A DNA stretch of 64,000 nt, taken from Perognathus longimembris pacificus (Eukaryota; Chordata; Mammalia; Rodentia; Heteromyidae). The translations under genes and the position numbers were made by a program. The stretch is from positions 8,010,963-8,074,962 of the forward strand of contig NC_063176.1 in the NCBI RefSeq assembly GCF_023159225.1. Direction: 5' to 3'. Position 1 is the first letter of the stretch. Every line of letters begins with the position of its first letter. Of the stretch, positions 41,891 through 53,600 are shown one piece after another. A model generated the notes under the pieces. The model was not told the DNA's origin. It saw nothing but the letters and a program-made list of their open reading frames with translations, and ran no database searches.

Positions 41891-43339
41891 AAAATAGATT
41901 TCTCTGATTCAAATACACTGGTATTGTTATGAACATCTAGAAATACAAGAAATGTAGAACCTCAGAGTTTCCTATTTTGAATTTGATTTTTACCTTTCCC
42001 TGATCATTTAGGCTCTGCTTCATATTTGGGGTGTCCTCATAGGCTCAATATGTTCTCAAATAGGATTGCCTGAACCATCCTAAAGCACCTCCTTATAATT
42101 TTCTCACACTCATTTTGAGCACATTCTGCATAACTTGTTAATTGAAATTTACAATCACTTTCTGGTTTATATAGCTTGATGTTTAGTTCTTTATATTACC
42201 CAGCTGAATTAATCTATATAAAACCTGAGGTCATATTACTTTTTTATCCATGTGTCTCCTGCTTTTTACTTACTTTCTAGCAACAGAACAAAAGATTATA
42301 AATTCTTTTCCCTTTGATTTATCAATATAATTAAAAGTTTTAAAGATAAAACAATAAAGCAAATTAATTTTTAAGAAATTAAAAAAACTCTTGGAAAACT
42401 TTCTAATCAAGTCCTTTGCACATTAGTAATAGAGGTTTTCATTTTGCTTATGTCAGTTTGTTGGTTTTATGTGTTGAAGATAGTAATGTGAATCAGATGT
42501 ATGCTTTATAAATATTTTCACCCATTTCATTGGTTGATAGTATCAATTCACATGCAGAAGAATTAATTTTGATAAAATATAACCACCGACTTCTTCTAAG
42601 CAGGTTTTAAAAAGAAACTACAAAGTTCAGTTTAAAAGGAATCTAAAAATTTAAAGAATTTTATTTTGAGGATGTTTTGAGAATGATTTTGTTTTTCAGT
42701 GTTTATGAAATATCCATAAAATATATTTTAAAATGTCAAAGAAATTCTTTTCGGTGTTTACACTCATAGAGATTTAGAGTTCTATCTAAGTCAGAAATAT
42801 CAGTAAAGACTACAAAAATAATCTTAATAATGGGTAATGTTATTTTTGAAACATTATTTTGTGAATACATTTTAAGGGTTTCATATATATTAATTTGGGA
42901 TACAAATATATATGACAAAGCTTAGCTTTAAATTTATTTATTGAAGTACCAGATAAAAAGTAACGTTACCTGGCTAATATTTTGATTGTATTTTGAAAAA
43001 AATTTTGTTAGATAATTATAAATGGGATAAAAGAATACATTGTAGCCAATTGTGTGGATTCAAATAATTATTTTTATCTTCTTGTATGATTTGTCAGTTT
43101 GATATTGAGTGAAAATTTTAATTATTCATACATTCTTTCTATTTAAATTACAAATGTATCAAAGCCCATAAATCTTATTTTGGAGAATTATGACTTTCAA
43201 AACTGATACATACATTCCTGAGACTGCTGAGCTAACAGGAATAGCAAGCCTGTGAAAGAAGAGCGAGGCAGAGATAAAGACAGAGACAGAGACATGGACA
43301 GCAACAAAAGAACAATATTACATCTGGCATTTAATTTTT
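41891..43339. other. Gene-free AT-rich DNA
   Basis: Nothing was recognised apart from a short 'agagacagagacagagacatgg' purine run near 43280. Confidence 0.5.
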
Positions 43340-43765
43340 GTCATCCTAGAAGTGCCCTGGTACTTCTAGCTACCACTCTCCCTCCTCAAAGGTGACGACT
43401 ATGTTAACTTTCACCTCATAAAGACTGTTACTGATTTTTAAGCTTATTTCTTTAAAATCCCAAAGATAATCTTTGGGATTTTTCTAAACACATGCAAATA
43501 TCATATATTACAAAGTCTTTATACTTTATTGTTTAAATAACAAAGTTTATGACACAGTCTTAATTGGTTTTTGTATTTGGTTCTTGGTAAACATTTTGGA
43601 AATTCCCATTTAGGGGCTGTTATATTTAAGTTAGAGAAACATTTAAGCATTTCATTTGTGTATGTGCCTAGAATTGGAATTACTAGTTCAATGTGAATCC
43701 AAGACGTATTCTAAATACTTAATGTCAATTTGTACTGCCATCAGAAATGGATGTTTTCGTTGCTC
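43340..43765 (-). mobile_element. Ancient LINE-1 (L1M-type) 3' region, antisense
   Basis: 'ctagctaccactctccctcctcaaaggtgacgactatgttaac' and 'tatgtgcctagaattggaattactagttcaatgtgaatcc...tgtactgccatcagaaatg' resemble the antisense 3' part of mammalian-wide LINE-1. Diverged, with uncertain ends. Confidence 0.5.
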
Positions 43766-43784
43766 TTGTTTCTTTTAAAACACA

Positions 43785-43912
43785 AATCTGCCACCTGAGC
43801 CACAGCGCCCCTTCTGGCCATTTTCCATATATGTGGTGCTGGGGAATCAAAACCAGAGCTTCATGTGTAGGAGGCAAGCACTCTTGCCACTAGGCCATAT
43901 TCCCAGCCCCTA
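43785..43912 (-). mobile_element. Partial dimeric ID-like SINE, antisense
   Basis: It runs from 'ctgccacctgagccacagcgcc' to 'ggccatattcccagcccc': the first monomer and part of the second. The tail end is lost. Confidence 0.85.
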
Positions 43913-44399
43913 CAATTCATCTCTTTTGATCTCACTTATTTTTAGTGAATAGATTAGCTTACATTAAAATGACACACTCAGTTATTTTAAATGAGAAAAT
44001 ACTATTTCTCCAAAGTTATTTCTTCTGTGTGAATGCATGAAGAATTTCTCTCTTTTGCATTCCAGTGGTATTTTAGAATTAGCTAATCAATTTCTCAGAA
44101 GAAAGCATAAAAAACCCTGTCTTTATAAAAAGTAAGCTAATAAAAAAGCATTTTCTCTCTAAGAATCCTTTGGGAAAAAAAAGCATTTTCAAAAGTCAGA
44201 CTTTAATTCATGCAAATAATAGTTCCAATCAAATTAGCAACAGTTTACTTTTAATTTGTAGGTGTATATATGCATTCAGTAGAGACTGCACTAATTTTTC
44301 TAGATTTATTTTGTTATTTGATATATTTAATATTATTTTTAAATTTTGAGAATATACTCAAATGTATAAAATGATTTATTTCTTTTACAATTCTTATGT

Positions 44400-45652
44400 G
44401 TTTTTTTTATTATCAAACTGAATTACAGGGAGGTTACAGTTTCATACCTTAGGCATTGGATACATTTCTTGTAATGTTTGTTACCTCATCCCTTGTTCCC
44501 CCTCCCCCCTTCCCCTTTCCCTTTCCACCGCCCCCCTCCCATGAGTTGTTCAGTTCATTTACACCAAACAGTTTTGCAAGAATTGCTTTTGTAGTTGTTT
44601 GTCTTTTTTTACCCCGTGTCTCTCGAATTTGGTATTCCCTTTCAATTTCCTGGTTCTAATACCAGTATACAGGGTTTCCAATATACTCAGATAAGATACA
44701 GAGGAGGGTGATACAAGAAGATCATCAATAATTGAAGCTACATTTACACATGGCACGTTGAAAGTAGTTACAACTGTGATATAACAATCGTTTCCATAAC
44801 ATGGAGTTCAATTCAGTTACCATCATCGTATGTGTTCATAAGCGTATAGCTATTGGGCTCTTGTGATCCTCTGCTGTGACTTGCCTAAGCCTGTGCTAAT
44901 TATTCCCTATAAGGGAGACCAAAGAGTCCATGTTTCTTTGGGTCTGGCTCACTTCACTTAGTATAAGTTTTTCCAGGTCCTTCCATTTCCTTACAAATGG
45001 GGCAATGTCATTCTTTCCGATAGAGGCATAAAATTCCATTGTGTATATGTACCACATTTTCCTGACCCATTCGCCTACTGAGGGGAATCTGGGTTGGTTC
45101 CAGATTCTAGGTATTACAAATTGTGCTGCCATGAACATTGTTGTGCTGGTGGCTTCACTGTGATTTTGTTTGTGGTCTTTTGGATAGATACCCTAAAGTG
45201 GGGCTGCTGGGTCATAGGGGAGTTCTATATTTAGCCTTCTGAGGAATCTCCATACTGCTTGCCAGAGTGGCTGAACCAGTTTACATTCCCACCAACAATG
45301 AAGTAGGCTCCCTTTTGGCCACATCCCCTCCATCAATTGTTGTTGTTAGTTTTCTTGATATATGACATTCTTACTGGGGTGAGATGGAATCTCAACGTTG
45401 TTTTGATTTGCATATCTTTTATGGCCAGTGATGTAGAGCACTTTTTCATATGTCTCTTGGCCATTCTCATTTCCTCATCAGAGAAGTCTCTTTTTAAGTC
45501 TTTAGCCCACTTGATGAGGGGGTTATTGGTTCTTTGCGGTTTTGTTTTGGATGAAGGTAATTTTTTTAGTTCTGCATATATTTTATATATGAGGCCTTTG
45601 TCCGTTGAATGGCCGGTAAAGATCTTCTCCCAATCTGTGGGCTTTCTGTTTG
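44400..45652 (-). mobile_element. 5'-truncated LINE-1, 1.25 kb, with 21 bp target duplication
   Basis: In antisense: poly-T, 3' UTR with its C-rich block (44500-44540), then the end of ORF2. The minus strand at 44896-45138 encodes 'MWYIYTMEFYASIGKND' and 'LILSEVSQTQRNMDSLVSL', the standard ORF2 C-terminus, followed by the conserved segment 'cattcttactggggtgagatggaat' in antisense. A 21 bp duplication, tttcttttacaattcttatgt plus or minus a base, flanks it (44379-44399 and 45653-45673). It is the longest and best preserved LINE-1 here. The ORF2 remnant is broken and not functional. Confidence 0.95.
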
Positions 45653-45673
45653 TTTCTTTTACAATTCTTATGT

Positions 45674-46539
45674 TTTACCTTTAGTTTTGAAATCAAATTT
45701 GAAAACTTACTTTAGAAATTGTTCAAATACTGTCTGGAAAAAGTGTCCTTTCTAAAGATATAAGGAAAACTAGGACAAAGGAAATTCAGCATGTCTGACA
45801 TCTCCTTATTTTTGCTTTCCATGGCATGCATGCAGCATACATTCTTTCATTCTAAAAGGAAGTAAGAATTACACAAGAGAATTACATTTAGGTTACTTTT
45901 CAGGGATGCTTCATAACCATCTGAGATTGGGAAAGATTCCTTGTTTCCTGTAGAAGTAAAACTTTATCATCAATCACATCTCAGGCATTTTTATATGTCT
46001 TGAAGTGTATTTCATATTTTGCAAATTTATTTGGTTTTATGGCATTGCATTTTCATTATACTAAGTATTGCCATCATTAAAAGCCAATTTAGTTTTAAAA
46101 AAACAGAGAAAACATTTATATTGCCTAACTTTTAAATATGCAGTATAAGAAGAATGACTATTTGTTCCTTTAATGTATTGTCATACATGCATATATACAT
46201 GTATTGTTTTTGAGATACAATACTTACACAATTTGTCATTCTCAAAAGTAATACAGAATCTAAAGGGAAACATCTGACCCATCCTGTTAAACACTGAATG
46301 TTTGCTTATTGAATCTCCTGTGGGTGGTCTTACACTTTCGTTTTTCCTGTCATTATGATAAATTGGACAACTTAAAATGTTTTGACATATCTAGCTTAAC
46401 ACGTTGAGGCTAAAATAGATTTCTATTCATCCTTTCATTTTATATTTCTTAGAACTTAAAAGTATCATCTTCAGTTTCTGTCCAGGTGTCAAGTACTGCT
46501 TAAGATATAAGTGATAATTTATTCTCATAAATTTCCCCT
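45674..46539. other. Gene-free DNA
   Basis: No gene or repeat was recognised. Confidence 0.5.
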
Positions 46540-46772
46540 TTGGGGCACCAATGACTCACAACTGTAATTCTAGGTATTCATGAGATTGAGATCATGGTTT
46601 GAAACCAGCCTGGCCAGAACAGTCCCTGTAAGATCATCTCCTATTAAGCACTTAAAAAAACAAAAGTAGAGCTGTGACTGAAAATAGTAGAGCACTGGCC
46701 TCGAGCAAAAGAGCTCAGGAACAGCGTTCAGGCTCTGAGTTCAAGCTCCATGACTGACAAAAAAAAAAATCT
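46540..46772 (+). mobile_element. Composite B1/ID-like SINE, sense, full length
   Basis: The B1-like head ('caatgactcacaactgtaattctaggtattcatgagattgagatcatggtttgaaaccagcctggcc') is followed by the ID-like half ('agagctgtgactgaaaatagtagagcactggcctcgagcaaaagagctcagg') and 'gttcaagctccatgactgac' plus poly(A). Confidence 0.85.
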
Positions 46773-47451
46773 CCTTTAGGAGGTCTGCCTATTGAGGTGG
46801 TGTTAGACTGGCATAAGGCAATAGAAAATTAAAAAAAATAGTTTTCTCTCATGGTATTATTAATTATTATAATTGATCAATTATTAACCTAATAAGGAAA
46901 TGAAGAATGCTCATTCATCAAACTGGCTCATTGGCCATGAGACAATTTGGGAAGATCCCTATATATTTACTTGTGAGGGTATTGGAAAATATTGGACATC
47001 TAAGGTGAATACTGTACTTTTATCTAAAGTATGAGTTGGTGTTTTATTGACAATCAAGTTGAATTACATTTCACTTACATTTACATATTTATACAGAGTC
47101 CCCATGATTGACTTACATTCTGGGAAGCACATCATTTTGCATCACTGCCTTTTAGTGAACAACATATGGTGAATGTATAGCATCGTAGATGGCACACATA
47201 TAACATGTGGACTTCACTACAACCAAGAAAGCACAAGCCCTCCAAGACTGTGGCTGTTGCTATTTTAAGGCAAACAGCTGTTTTATAGTTAACATTTTTT
47301 ATACATGGAAAACCTTCTAAAATTACAATAAAATCCAAATATAGTAAATTCATAAGCCAATAATATATCTGTTTATCTTCATTACTAAGGATTGAATGTG
47401 CTGTAATTCAACCATTTGTGATACAGTAGGTTTGTTTATACCAGCTTTGGC
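46773..47451. other. Gene-free AT-rich DNA
   Basis: Nothing was recognised. Confidence 0.5.
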
Positions 47452-47736
47452 ATGAATTTGAGAGGAATGTCTAGCCTTGCACTTTATAAGCAATTAGAAA
47501 GAAAAAAAATGAAGGACATTTTTGAACAAACAAATGTACCAGACATATCTGAAAGGTCTCAAAATTTTTACCAGAAATTGTTTTATGGACTTGAAAATAG
47601 TCCAATAGAAGAGTATCAAATTGTGTCCAAAATTAATTGGGATGAATTGAAATGTATGTTGAAAGTAAGGTACAGCTCAGAAAGTATTCTGCTCAATGAA
47701 AACCAACTAGTATGCCCTATATGTAAGGATATATAA
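47452..47736 (+). pseudogene. 94-codon ORF of unknown origin, possible retrocopy fragment
   Basis: An intact ATG-to-TAA frame of 94 codons with protein-like composition: Lys/Glu-rich, 'LALYKQLERKKMKDIFEQ' near the start, a Trp in 'KINWDELKCML', and a CxxC pair near the end ('LVCPICKDI'). The frame is open for about 10 codons before the ATG. The order LYKQ, acidic Trp segment, N-x-L-[VI]-C-P-[IV]-C faintly recalls RPA-interacting protein (RPAIN). I regard that as a weak suggestion only, since the spacing would require a large deletion. No introns, promoter or poly(A) tail are evident. A decayed retrocopy is likelier than a functional gene. Confidence 0.35.
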
Positions 47737-48334
47737 TCAATACTTAGTTTACAGAGAATCTTGGTTTAGTATTCACTTTGTTTTTATTTGAAAATGAAAA
47801 GTTAAAACCAATATTGTAAAATTTTTTTGCTTTTTAATGACATACAACTTTTAAAACTATATTAACTTGTAAATTTTGTGGAAACTTACTCTGTGTGTTA
47901 AAGAAATCTTACTAAGATAATAAGGTGATATCTTATTTTTCATAAAAATTTAAACAGATACAGTTACAGTTGTTTAAATTCATTTGTTTGAAACAGTTGT
48001 TTCTTTAATTTTCCTTTAAAAATCAAATCTTGTTTATTTAAACTAAAATGCTGGAATTTAGGTAAAGATTATCTGCATTTAACTGTGATCTGTATATTCA
48101 GAAAAGTTGTGATCTTATAAGTATTGACAATGCTACTCCTAATTATCAGAAAAATATTGACTTATATTTCTCACCTATTCAATACTGATACTTCACCCTA
48201 GCAAACACCATAAAACCTTATCAACAAGAAATTATGGTGACAATGTGGAAATAACATTCTACTTTTTGAAGTTAATTATTTAGCAATTCATTTTTCTGGA
48301 ACTATGTCTAGGAAGAGTTATTAAGAACTTTATG
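47737..48334. other. Gene-free AT-rich DNA
   Basis: Nothing was recognised. Confidence 0.5.
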
Positions 48335-48554
48335 GGTTTTTTTTTGTTTGTTTTGTTTTTTTGCCAGTCCTGGGACTTGGACTCAGGGCCTGAGCACTGT
48401 CCCTGGCTTCTTTTTGCTCCAGGGTAGCATTCTGCCTCTTGAGCCACAGCACCACTTCTGGTCTTTTGTATATATGTGGTGCTGAGGAATTGAACCCAGG
48501 GCTTCATGTATATGAGGAAAGCACTCTTGCCACTAGGCCATATTTTCAGCCCCG
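48335..48554 (-). mobile_element. Dimeric ID-like SINE, antisense
   Basis: Full dimer: the tail region 'ttttttttgtttgttttgttttttt', then 'gccagtcctgggacttggactcagg' to 'gccatattttcagcccc'. Only a poor candidate duplication (gaactttat/gaattctat) flanks it, so it is older than the 34 kb copy. Confidence 0.9.
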
Positions 48555-48785
48555 AATTCTATATTAAAAGGGAAAGTTTTACATTTTTATCAGTTTTCTA
48601 GGAGAGCCAGTAGTAAGTATAATGGAAGAACTTGATTAGCATACAGCCTTAACACATATTGATATGTAATATTGAAATCCCCTCTGCCTATTTAGCTGAT
48701 ATAAATCAAGAAAAATAAAAATATAATCTATATGGAGGACTTAATATTACTCTTTTAAATGAAGAGCTACAGAAAACTAGCTTTG

Positions 48786-48848
48786 ACTGCCATTCTACCA
48801 CTTGAGCCATACTTCCAGACTAACTTTTCGCTGGCTATTTCAATTATT
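48786..48848 (-). mobile_element. Small composite SINE fragment, antisense
   Basis: 'gactgccattctaccacttgagccatacttccagactaacttttcgctggctatt' is the middle of the ID-like half. Short and diverged. Confidence 0.45.
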
Positions 48849-49103
48849 TAAGCGAGGAAGGTAGGGATAGGATTACATTTTGTGTCTTGTCTGGGGAAAA
48901 ATGCAAATCTCTATCTGAATAAAATGACAAAGGCAAAAAGGACCTAGAGTGTATGTCCAGCGGTGGAGTATGATAGCCCTGACAACAAAGTTTAGTCCCA
49001 CCAAAAAAAATCAGATACTACTATTTGAGAAAATATCTACAAAATTTTACAATTTATAAGGCATATTTTCTGACCTATAATATATGAGTATGTTCTTTTT
49101 GTC

Positions 49104-49194
49104 CTTTATCAGACTTGAACTCCAGGCCTAGGTGCTGTCCCTGAGCTTTTTTGCTTAATGTGAGTGCTTCACCAACTTGAGCCAGTTCTCTGTT
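49104..49194 (-). mobile_element. Composite SINE fragment (ID-like half), antisense
   Basis: 'cagacttgaactccaggcctaggtgctgtccctgagcttttttgctt' and 'accaacttgagccag' match the ID-like half. The B1-like half is absent. Confidence 0.6.
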
Positions 49195-50114
49195 GTATAT
49201 AATTATCTATACATGATTTGACACACTTGTTGAAGACAAGTGAATCATGGTTGAATCCCTGAAGTAACAGTTCATTATTTGTTAATATTTAAAATTTTTT
49301 ACGAAAATGTAGAGGTCAAGCACATTTCCTAATGTTTTAGTCTTCTCTAGTCTCTGAAATTATTTTTCTCAAATTAAACTACATGTCTCACTTAAGAGAG
49401 AACAAAAATGGTCTTTTGTTTCAGCTATTGTTCAATTTGCATTATTGTCATCAATTGGTACATCTTATTTACATATATTTAAAATAATTAGACTTATTAT
49501 AGCAATTATGAAAGTAGAAACAAACACTTTCATTTTCACAAGAGAAAATGGCTTTCCAATTATCCGTTGAAGAGATATGCCCCTGTTAATTACCTTGTTT
49601 TGAGTGCTTGTGTTTCCCAAACTTTTGACTTCATCCAATGTTCTTAGGCTACTTTACATGTTTAGAATTAATAAGTATATTTCTTAGAATCATATTCATT
49701 GAAATTTCATGAACTAAATGTTTTGTTTCCATAAATAAAAATTAATCATATTTAAGAAATTTAAATGGCAAATACAATTATGAGTCTTGCAAATCTGTTA
49801 CTAGTTTTCATAATGTCAGACATCTTCCTTAATATGCAACAATGTATCTCATGTTCCCTTATGTTCATTTGTCTGGAACCTACAAATACAGATACATGGA
49901 TAGAGTTATTTGAATTCTGAATAGAGACCCTTTACTTTCCCCCACCTAATTTGACATTCTGAATCTTTCCGTCACATTAAATTTTGGCAAATGTAGAATT
50001 TTCATCAGATGCATATTACTGAAAAGGAAGATGAAAATACTCTAATGATCTAAATACCTCTCAGGAAATGACACAAAATTCTTTTTTTAAAGCATTGTTT
50101 TTTTTTGTAAAAAG
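49195..50114. other. Gene-free AT-rich DNA
   Basis: Nothing was recognised. Confidence 0.5.
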
Positions 50115-50126
50115 TTCACTATTTTT

Positions 50127-50684
50127 CAATTGACATCATCTTATGTGTTCATATGGGTGTAGCTATTGGGGTATTTTGGTCTTCTACCATGACTAGCCTA
50201 ATCATGTACTAATTATTCCCTACAAGTGACACCATAGGGTTTGTGTTTCTTAATTTTCAACATGCCATGTGAACTCGTATGTTGTTTTCATTTCTCTTTT
50301 TCCTTGTCTGTTTGTTTGCTTGGTTATTTTGTTTAGTTTTGTTTCTCTTGTATTCCCTTTCTGTGGTTGTACCCCTACTACCACTGTATCTCATCTGAGT
50401 ACCCTGGATACTGTTTATATGGGTATTAGAACTGGGGAAGGGAGAGGGAATACCAAAATCGAGAGAAAAAGAACAAAAGGACAAACCATTCAGAAAGCAA
50501 CACTTACAAACCCATTTGGTGTAAACCAACTGCACAACTCTTGGGGGGGGAGGGAAAAAAGAAGGGGGAGAATGAGGAAGGAGGTAACAAATAGAACAAG
50601 AAATGTTCTCACTGCCTTTCACATGAATCTGTAACCCCTCTGTACCACACTTTGAAAATAAATAAATAAATAAATAAATGTATA
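50127..50684 (+). mobile_element. 5'-inverted LINE-1 (twin-priming structure)
   Basis: Bases from about 50127 to 50251 are LINE-1 in antisense ('gacatcatcttatgtgttcatatgggtgtagctattgggg', 'ctaattattccctacaagtgacaccatag'). From about 50252 the same element continues in sense ('ttttcaacatgccatgtgaac', G-rich block, 'ctgtaacccctctgtaccacactttgaaaataaat'). Compared with the collinear copy at 32.6 kb, about 40 bases are missing at the switch. A short decayed duplication flanks it (50115-50126 and 50685-50696). Confidence 0.85.
50659..50680 (+). repeat. (AAAT)n tail microsatellite
   Basis: The LINE-1 A-rich tail has become about five aaat units. Confidence 0.9.
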
Positions 50685-50799
50685 TTTACTATTTTTGAGT
50701 AGCTGTGCAAAGGAGGTGCCTTTCAACAAAGTAGTTTATTGTACAATGCATGATCAGTGTCACTCTCTGAACCAGTGTCACATACCTACAACCCACCCT

Positions 50800-51495
50800 T
50801 TCCTTTCTTTTTTAAAATTTTGTTGTGTATACCATGAGTTCTTTGCTATATTCTTCTTGCTTTCCCTACTTCATTTGTCTGCTCTCCTCTTCTTGGCCTT
50901 AATGTCTTTCCCACAAATCCCCATGTACTGGTGTTTATTTTGACTTTGTGTTTCTACAAAAGCATGCTATTTGAGTTCTCCAAAATATTTATAATTTTTC
51001 AGTTAATTCATTTGTAAACCTTTGCATGCTATCCAATGGGTTTACTTATAGGTTTAAAGGCTCATTCTAGTGACCATAGTTTCTAGGGAAATTATGCACT
51101 CTATTTTTCTAGGTCTGATTTACTTCCCTTTATAGATTTTTTTCTAAGCCTTTCCATTTCCTGATGAATGGTACAATATCTTTCTTTCTGATGTATGAAT
51201 AAAATTCCACTGTATGTATGTGCCACATCTGCTTGATCCATTCTCCAAGGGAAGACAATTTGGGATGATTTAGTAATTTAGCTATGGTGAGTAGTGCTTC
51301 AATGAACATGGTTGTGCTGGTGGCTTTACTGTAACCTTGTTTGTGATGTAGTAGATAAATGGATAAATGCCTAGGAACGGTATTACTGGGATATAGTGTA
51401 CACAGAGTAGTTCCTTGTTTCTGTTTGTTTTGAGGAACCCTGTACTTCTTTCCAGAGTGGTTGGAGAAGATTACAACCCCACCAAAATTCATTGC
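50800..51495 (-). mobile_element. Older LINE-1 3' end, antisense
   Basis: From about 51130 the minus strand encodes a diverged ORF2 C-terminus ('MWHIHTVEFYSYIRKKDIV', 'FIRKWKGLEKNL'). Upstream on the plus strand, 'ttcatttgtaaacctttgcatgctatccaatggg' looks like an older 3' UTR type. The left end is uncertain. Confidence 0.7.
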
Positions 51496-52249
51496 TACAA
51501 TTTTTTATGCTTATATCTACTTAAAAGCTAAAGAATACAAACTTAGCCATAGTATTTTCGGTGCACTGGGGACGAGTAAATGTTATTTTATCAAATATAA
51601 AAGGGCAGAATTGTTTCAAGGCAGCCATATGGATTGTTGGTTGTTGGGTAATAATATGTCCTATGTCGGGGATGATTTGAAGTGCTATCATAAAACTCCT
51701 GTGCAATCTTCTTTATTGTCCAGGGAATTGAATATTAGTGGGGTGCTATTGTTTTATGGTGCATGGACAGTGCCAAAAGGAAATGAAGCTGACCAATGCA
51801 CTAGTGTCAGTTTCCAGTCATGTGATTAAGTCAACTTGGGAGAAACTCTTATCTAAATCAAGGTCCAGCTGGTGAACCCTTGGCTGTTATTGTGACTAGA
51901 ACATATTTAAGACTTTTCCAAAATAGTCTAGCTATGCCATTCTAAAATTCCTCACCAAAGGAAGTAAAATTATTTTTTCACATTATTCTTAAAGAGTAAA
52001 TTAATATGTTGTGCATAGGATGTATTAGTCTATGATATGTAAAACTGAGACAGAGTATGCTGATATCATAATTCAGTAGATAGTCTTTGGACGGAAGTAG
52101 AATTCAGTTAACGTTACAATGCATTATAGCTCTATGTTTTTCCCTTATTTCTCTCACTTAAATGTTTCCAATTTTGAAATAGGAGATGAGAAAAGAGATT
52201 GTTGATTTGGATCACATGAAAGGCAAAACTTGGACTAAATATTGTCATC
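51496..52249. other. Gene-free DNA, one unrecognised ORF
   Basis: A plus-strand frame continues from the LINE-1 edge for about 110 codons to 51829. I see no motif in it, and it begins in LINE-1 antisense sequence, so I do not call it a gene. Confidence 0.45.
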
Positions 52250-53600
52250 ATTTTTTTTGCACTTTTCAAGATTTTTTACTTAAATGGGAACAGATTTCAA
52301 TACATCTGCTTGAAGTTTATACTTTTACTGCAGTTAGCCAACATTTGCCTTGTGTATGTTCTCCATAGAATTTGGAGCCATCTGTGTTTCTAGATGACCA
52401 GTTAATATCTGGTTCATTGCACTCTAAAATTCACAAGTGTCTTGTTAAACATCATTGAAACTTGCTTCTTAGAGTGAAGAGATTTATTTTATGAAAAATT
52501 AGTGTCATACGCTATATTCTGGTAGTTTTCTCCATGCGGCATTGTGTAGAATGCTTCTTGATTTCTGATTATTAAATGCTAATTTTCTCTCCCTAAAGAA
52601 TGGGATGACCTGTCAAAGTGGTGGAGGAAGCTAACTAATATAAACCACTCAAGGTTTCAATAAAAACTCTTTTTACCACTAATTCACAGCCATTAAAAGA
52701 CAGGAAGAGATTAGAGAACAGAAGATTCCATTGCCAGTTCAGTACAAATAGACAACCAGCTGGTCTAATGATAGCTGAAGGGTCCGTGTAAAATGCAAAG
52801 GCTCTTGAAGCCTCCTTTCCTGTAGCACAAATCAGAGTCTTAGTACTCTAGTGATCTTTTATGGAAATCTGTACTTCATTTTTCAGATAAATAGTTTTTC
52901 AGCTCAGGTTTTTATCAAATGCCTCAAGCTTCAAGTTTTCCACACCTTCTGGCATGTTGTGAAGCACTTTCAACACATCACTTTTGCTATCTGTTGGGGT
53001 CTCTCTTGGTCTTTCCTGAATAGGACATCGTTTTATTCCCCCAGATCTATAGAGGACATCATCTGTTCTAATTTCCATGATCTGCTTGTGATGAAGAGTT
53101 GCTTATGAGTCCCTCAGCTTGAATTTTTTTTCTCAGCATGAGTAAACTTTACAGGAACTTCTCCCTGACTACAGTCTTCGGATCTCTTTTCTCTTCAATT
53201 ACTTGCTTTAGATTACTTTCAATTAAAAAAAGCATTTCTTTGCCCCTAAGAGAAAAATGCCTTTATAATTCTCTTCCAGGAGGCCTTCTCAAAGACTTAA
53301 GGAGCTATCTTTTTGAAATATAAACATCGAGACAATAGCACCCTTTACCACCAATTTCTATGGAAAACTGAGGACGTACGTTGGATCAGTAGAATGTGAC
53401 CATCATATTTTTAGTGGCACATAAAAGAGAGTGAAAGCATCATTTTGATGGATGAAATAAACGGGAACCGGTAACTTGGGCCTATTTTCTAAATATTTCT
53501 GCTTCTTCATATGTGTGGTATTGACCTAGTCCTCTACACTCAATTTTAATTTGAAGGAAGACCTAAGGAGCAGAATAGAGGCTCTGCAAAATTTTCAATT
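52250..53600 (-). pseudogene. Candidate degenerate retrocopy of an unknown gene
   Basis: Read on the minus strand, several protein-like pieces follow one another, broken by stops and frame shifts. At about 53500-53400 there is a 36-codon frame starting MKKQKYLENRPKLPVPVYF. At about 53340-53150 comes a frame with 'LLKSLRRPPGREL', 'RHFSLRGKEMLFLIESNLKQ' and 'IEEKRDPKTVVREKFL', interrupted by three stops. At 53080-52904 comes a clean 59-codon frame with 'SGGIKRCPIQERPRETP' and 'DVLKVLHNMPEGVENLKLE'. About 650 bases of 3' UTR-like sequence follow, ending near an A run (T run at 52249-52257 on the plus strand). I do not recognise the parent gene, and no target duplication was identified. Confidence 0.4.

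Noticed and set aside
45337..45684. 115-codon plus-strand open frame with hydrophobic residues
   Set aside because: It is the antisense of LINE-1 ORF2.
50257..50634. 121-codon open frames on both strands
   Set aside because: Both lie in a LINE-1 3' UTR, so they have no coding meaning.
51461..51829. 122-codon open frame
   Set aside because: It begins in antisense LINE-1, shows no motif, and is flanked by unique AT-rich DNA. Kept only as a note.
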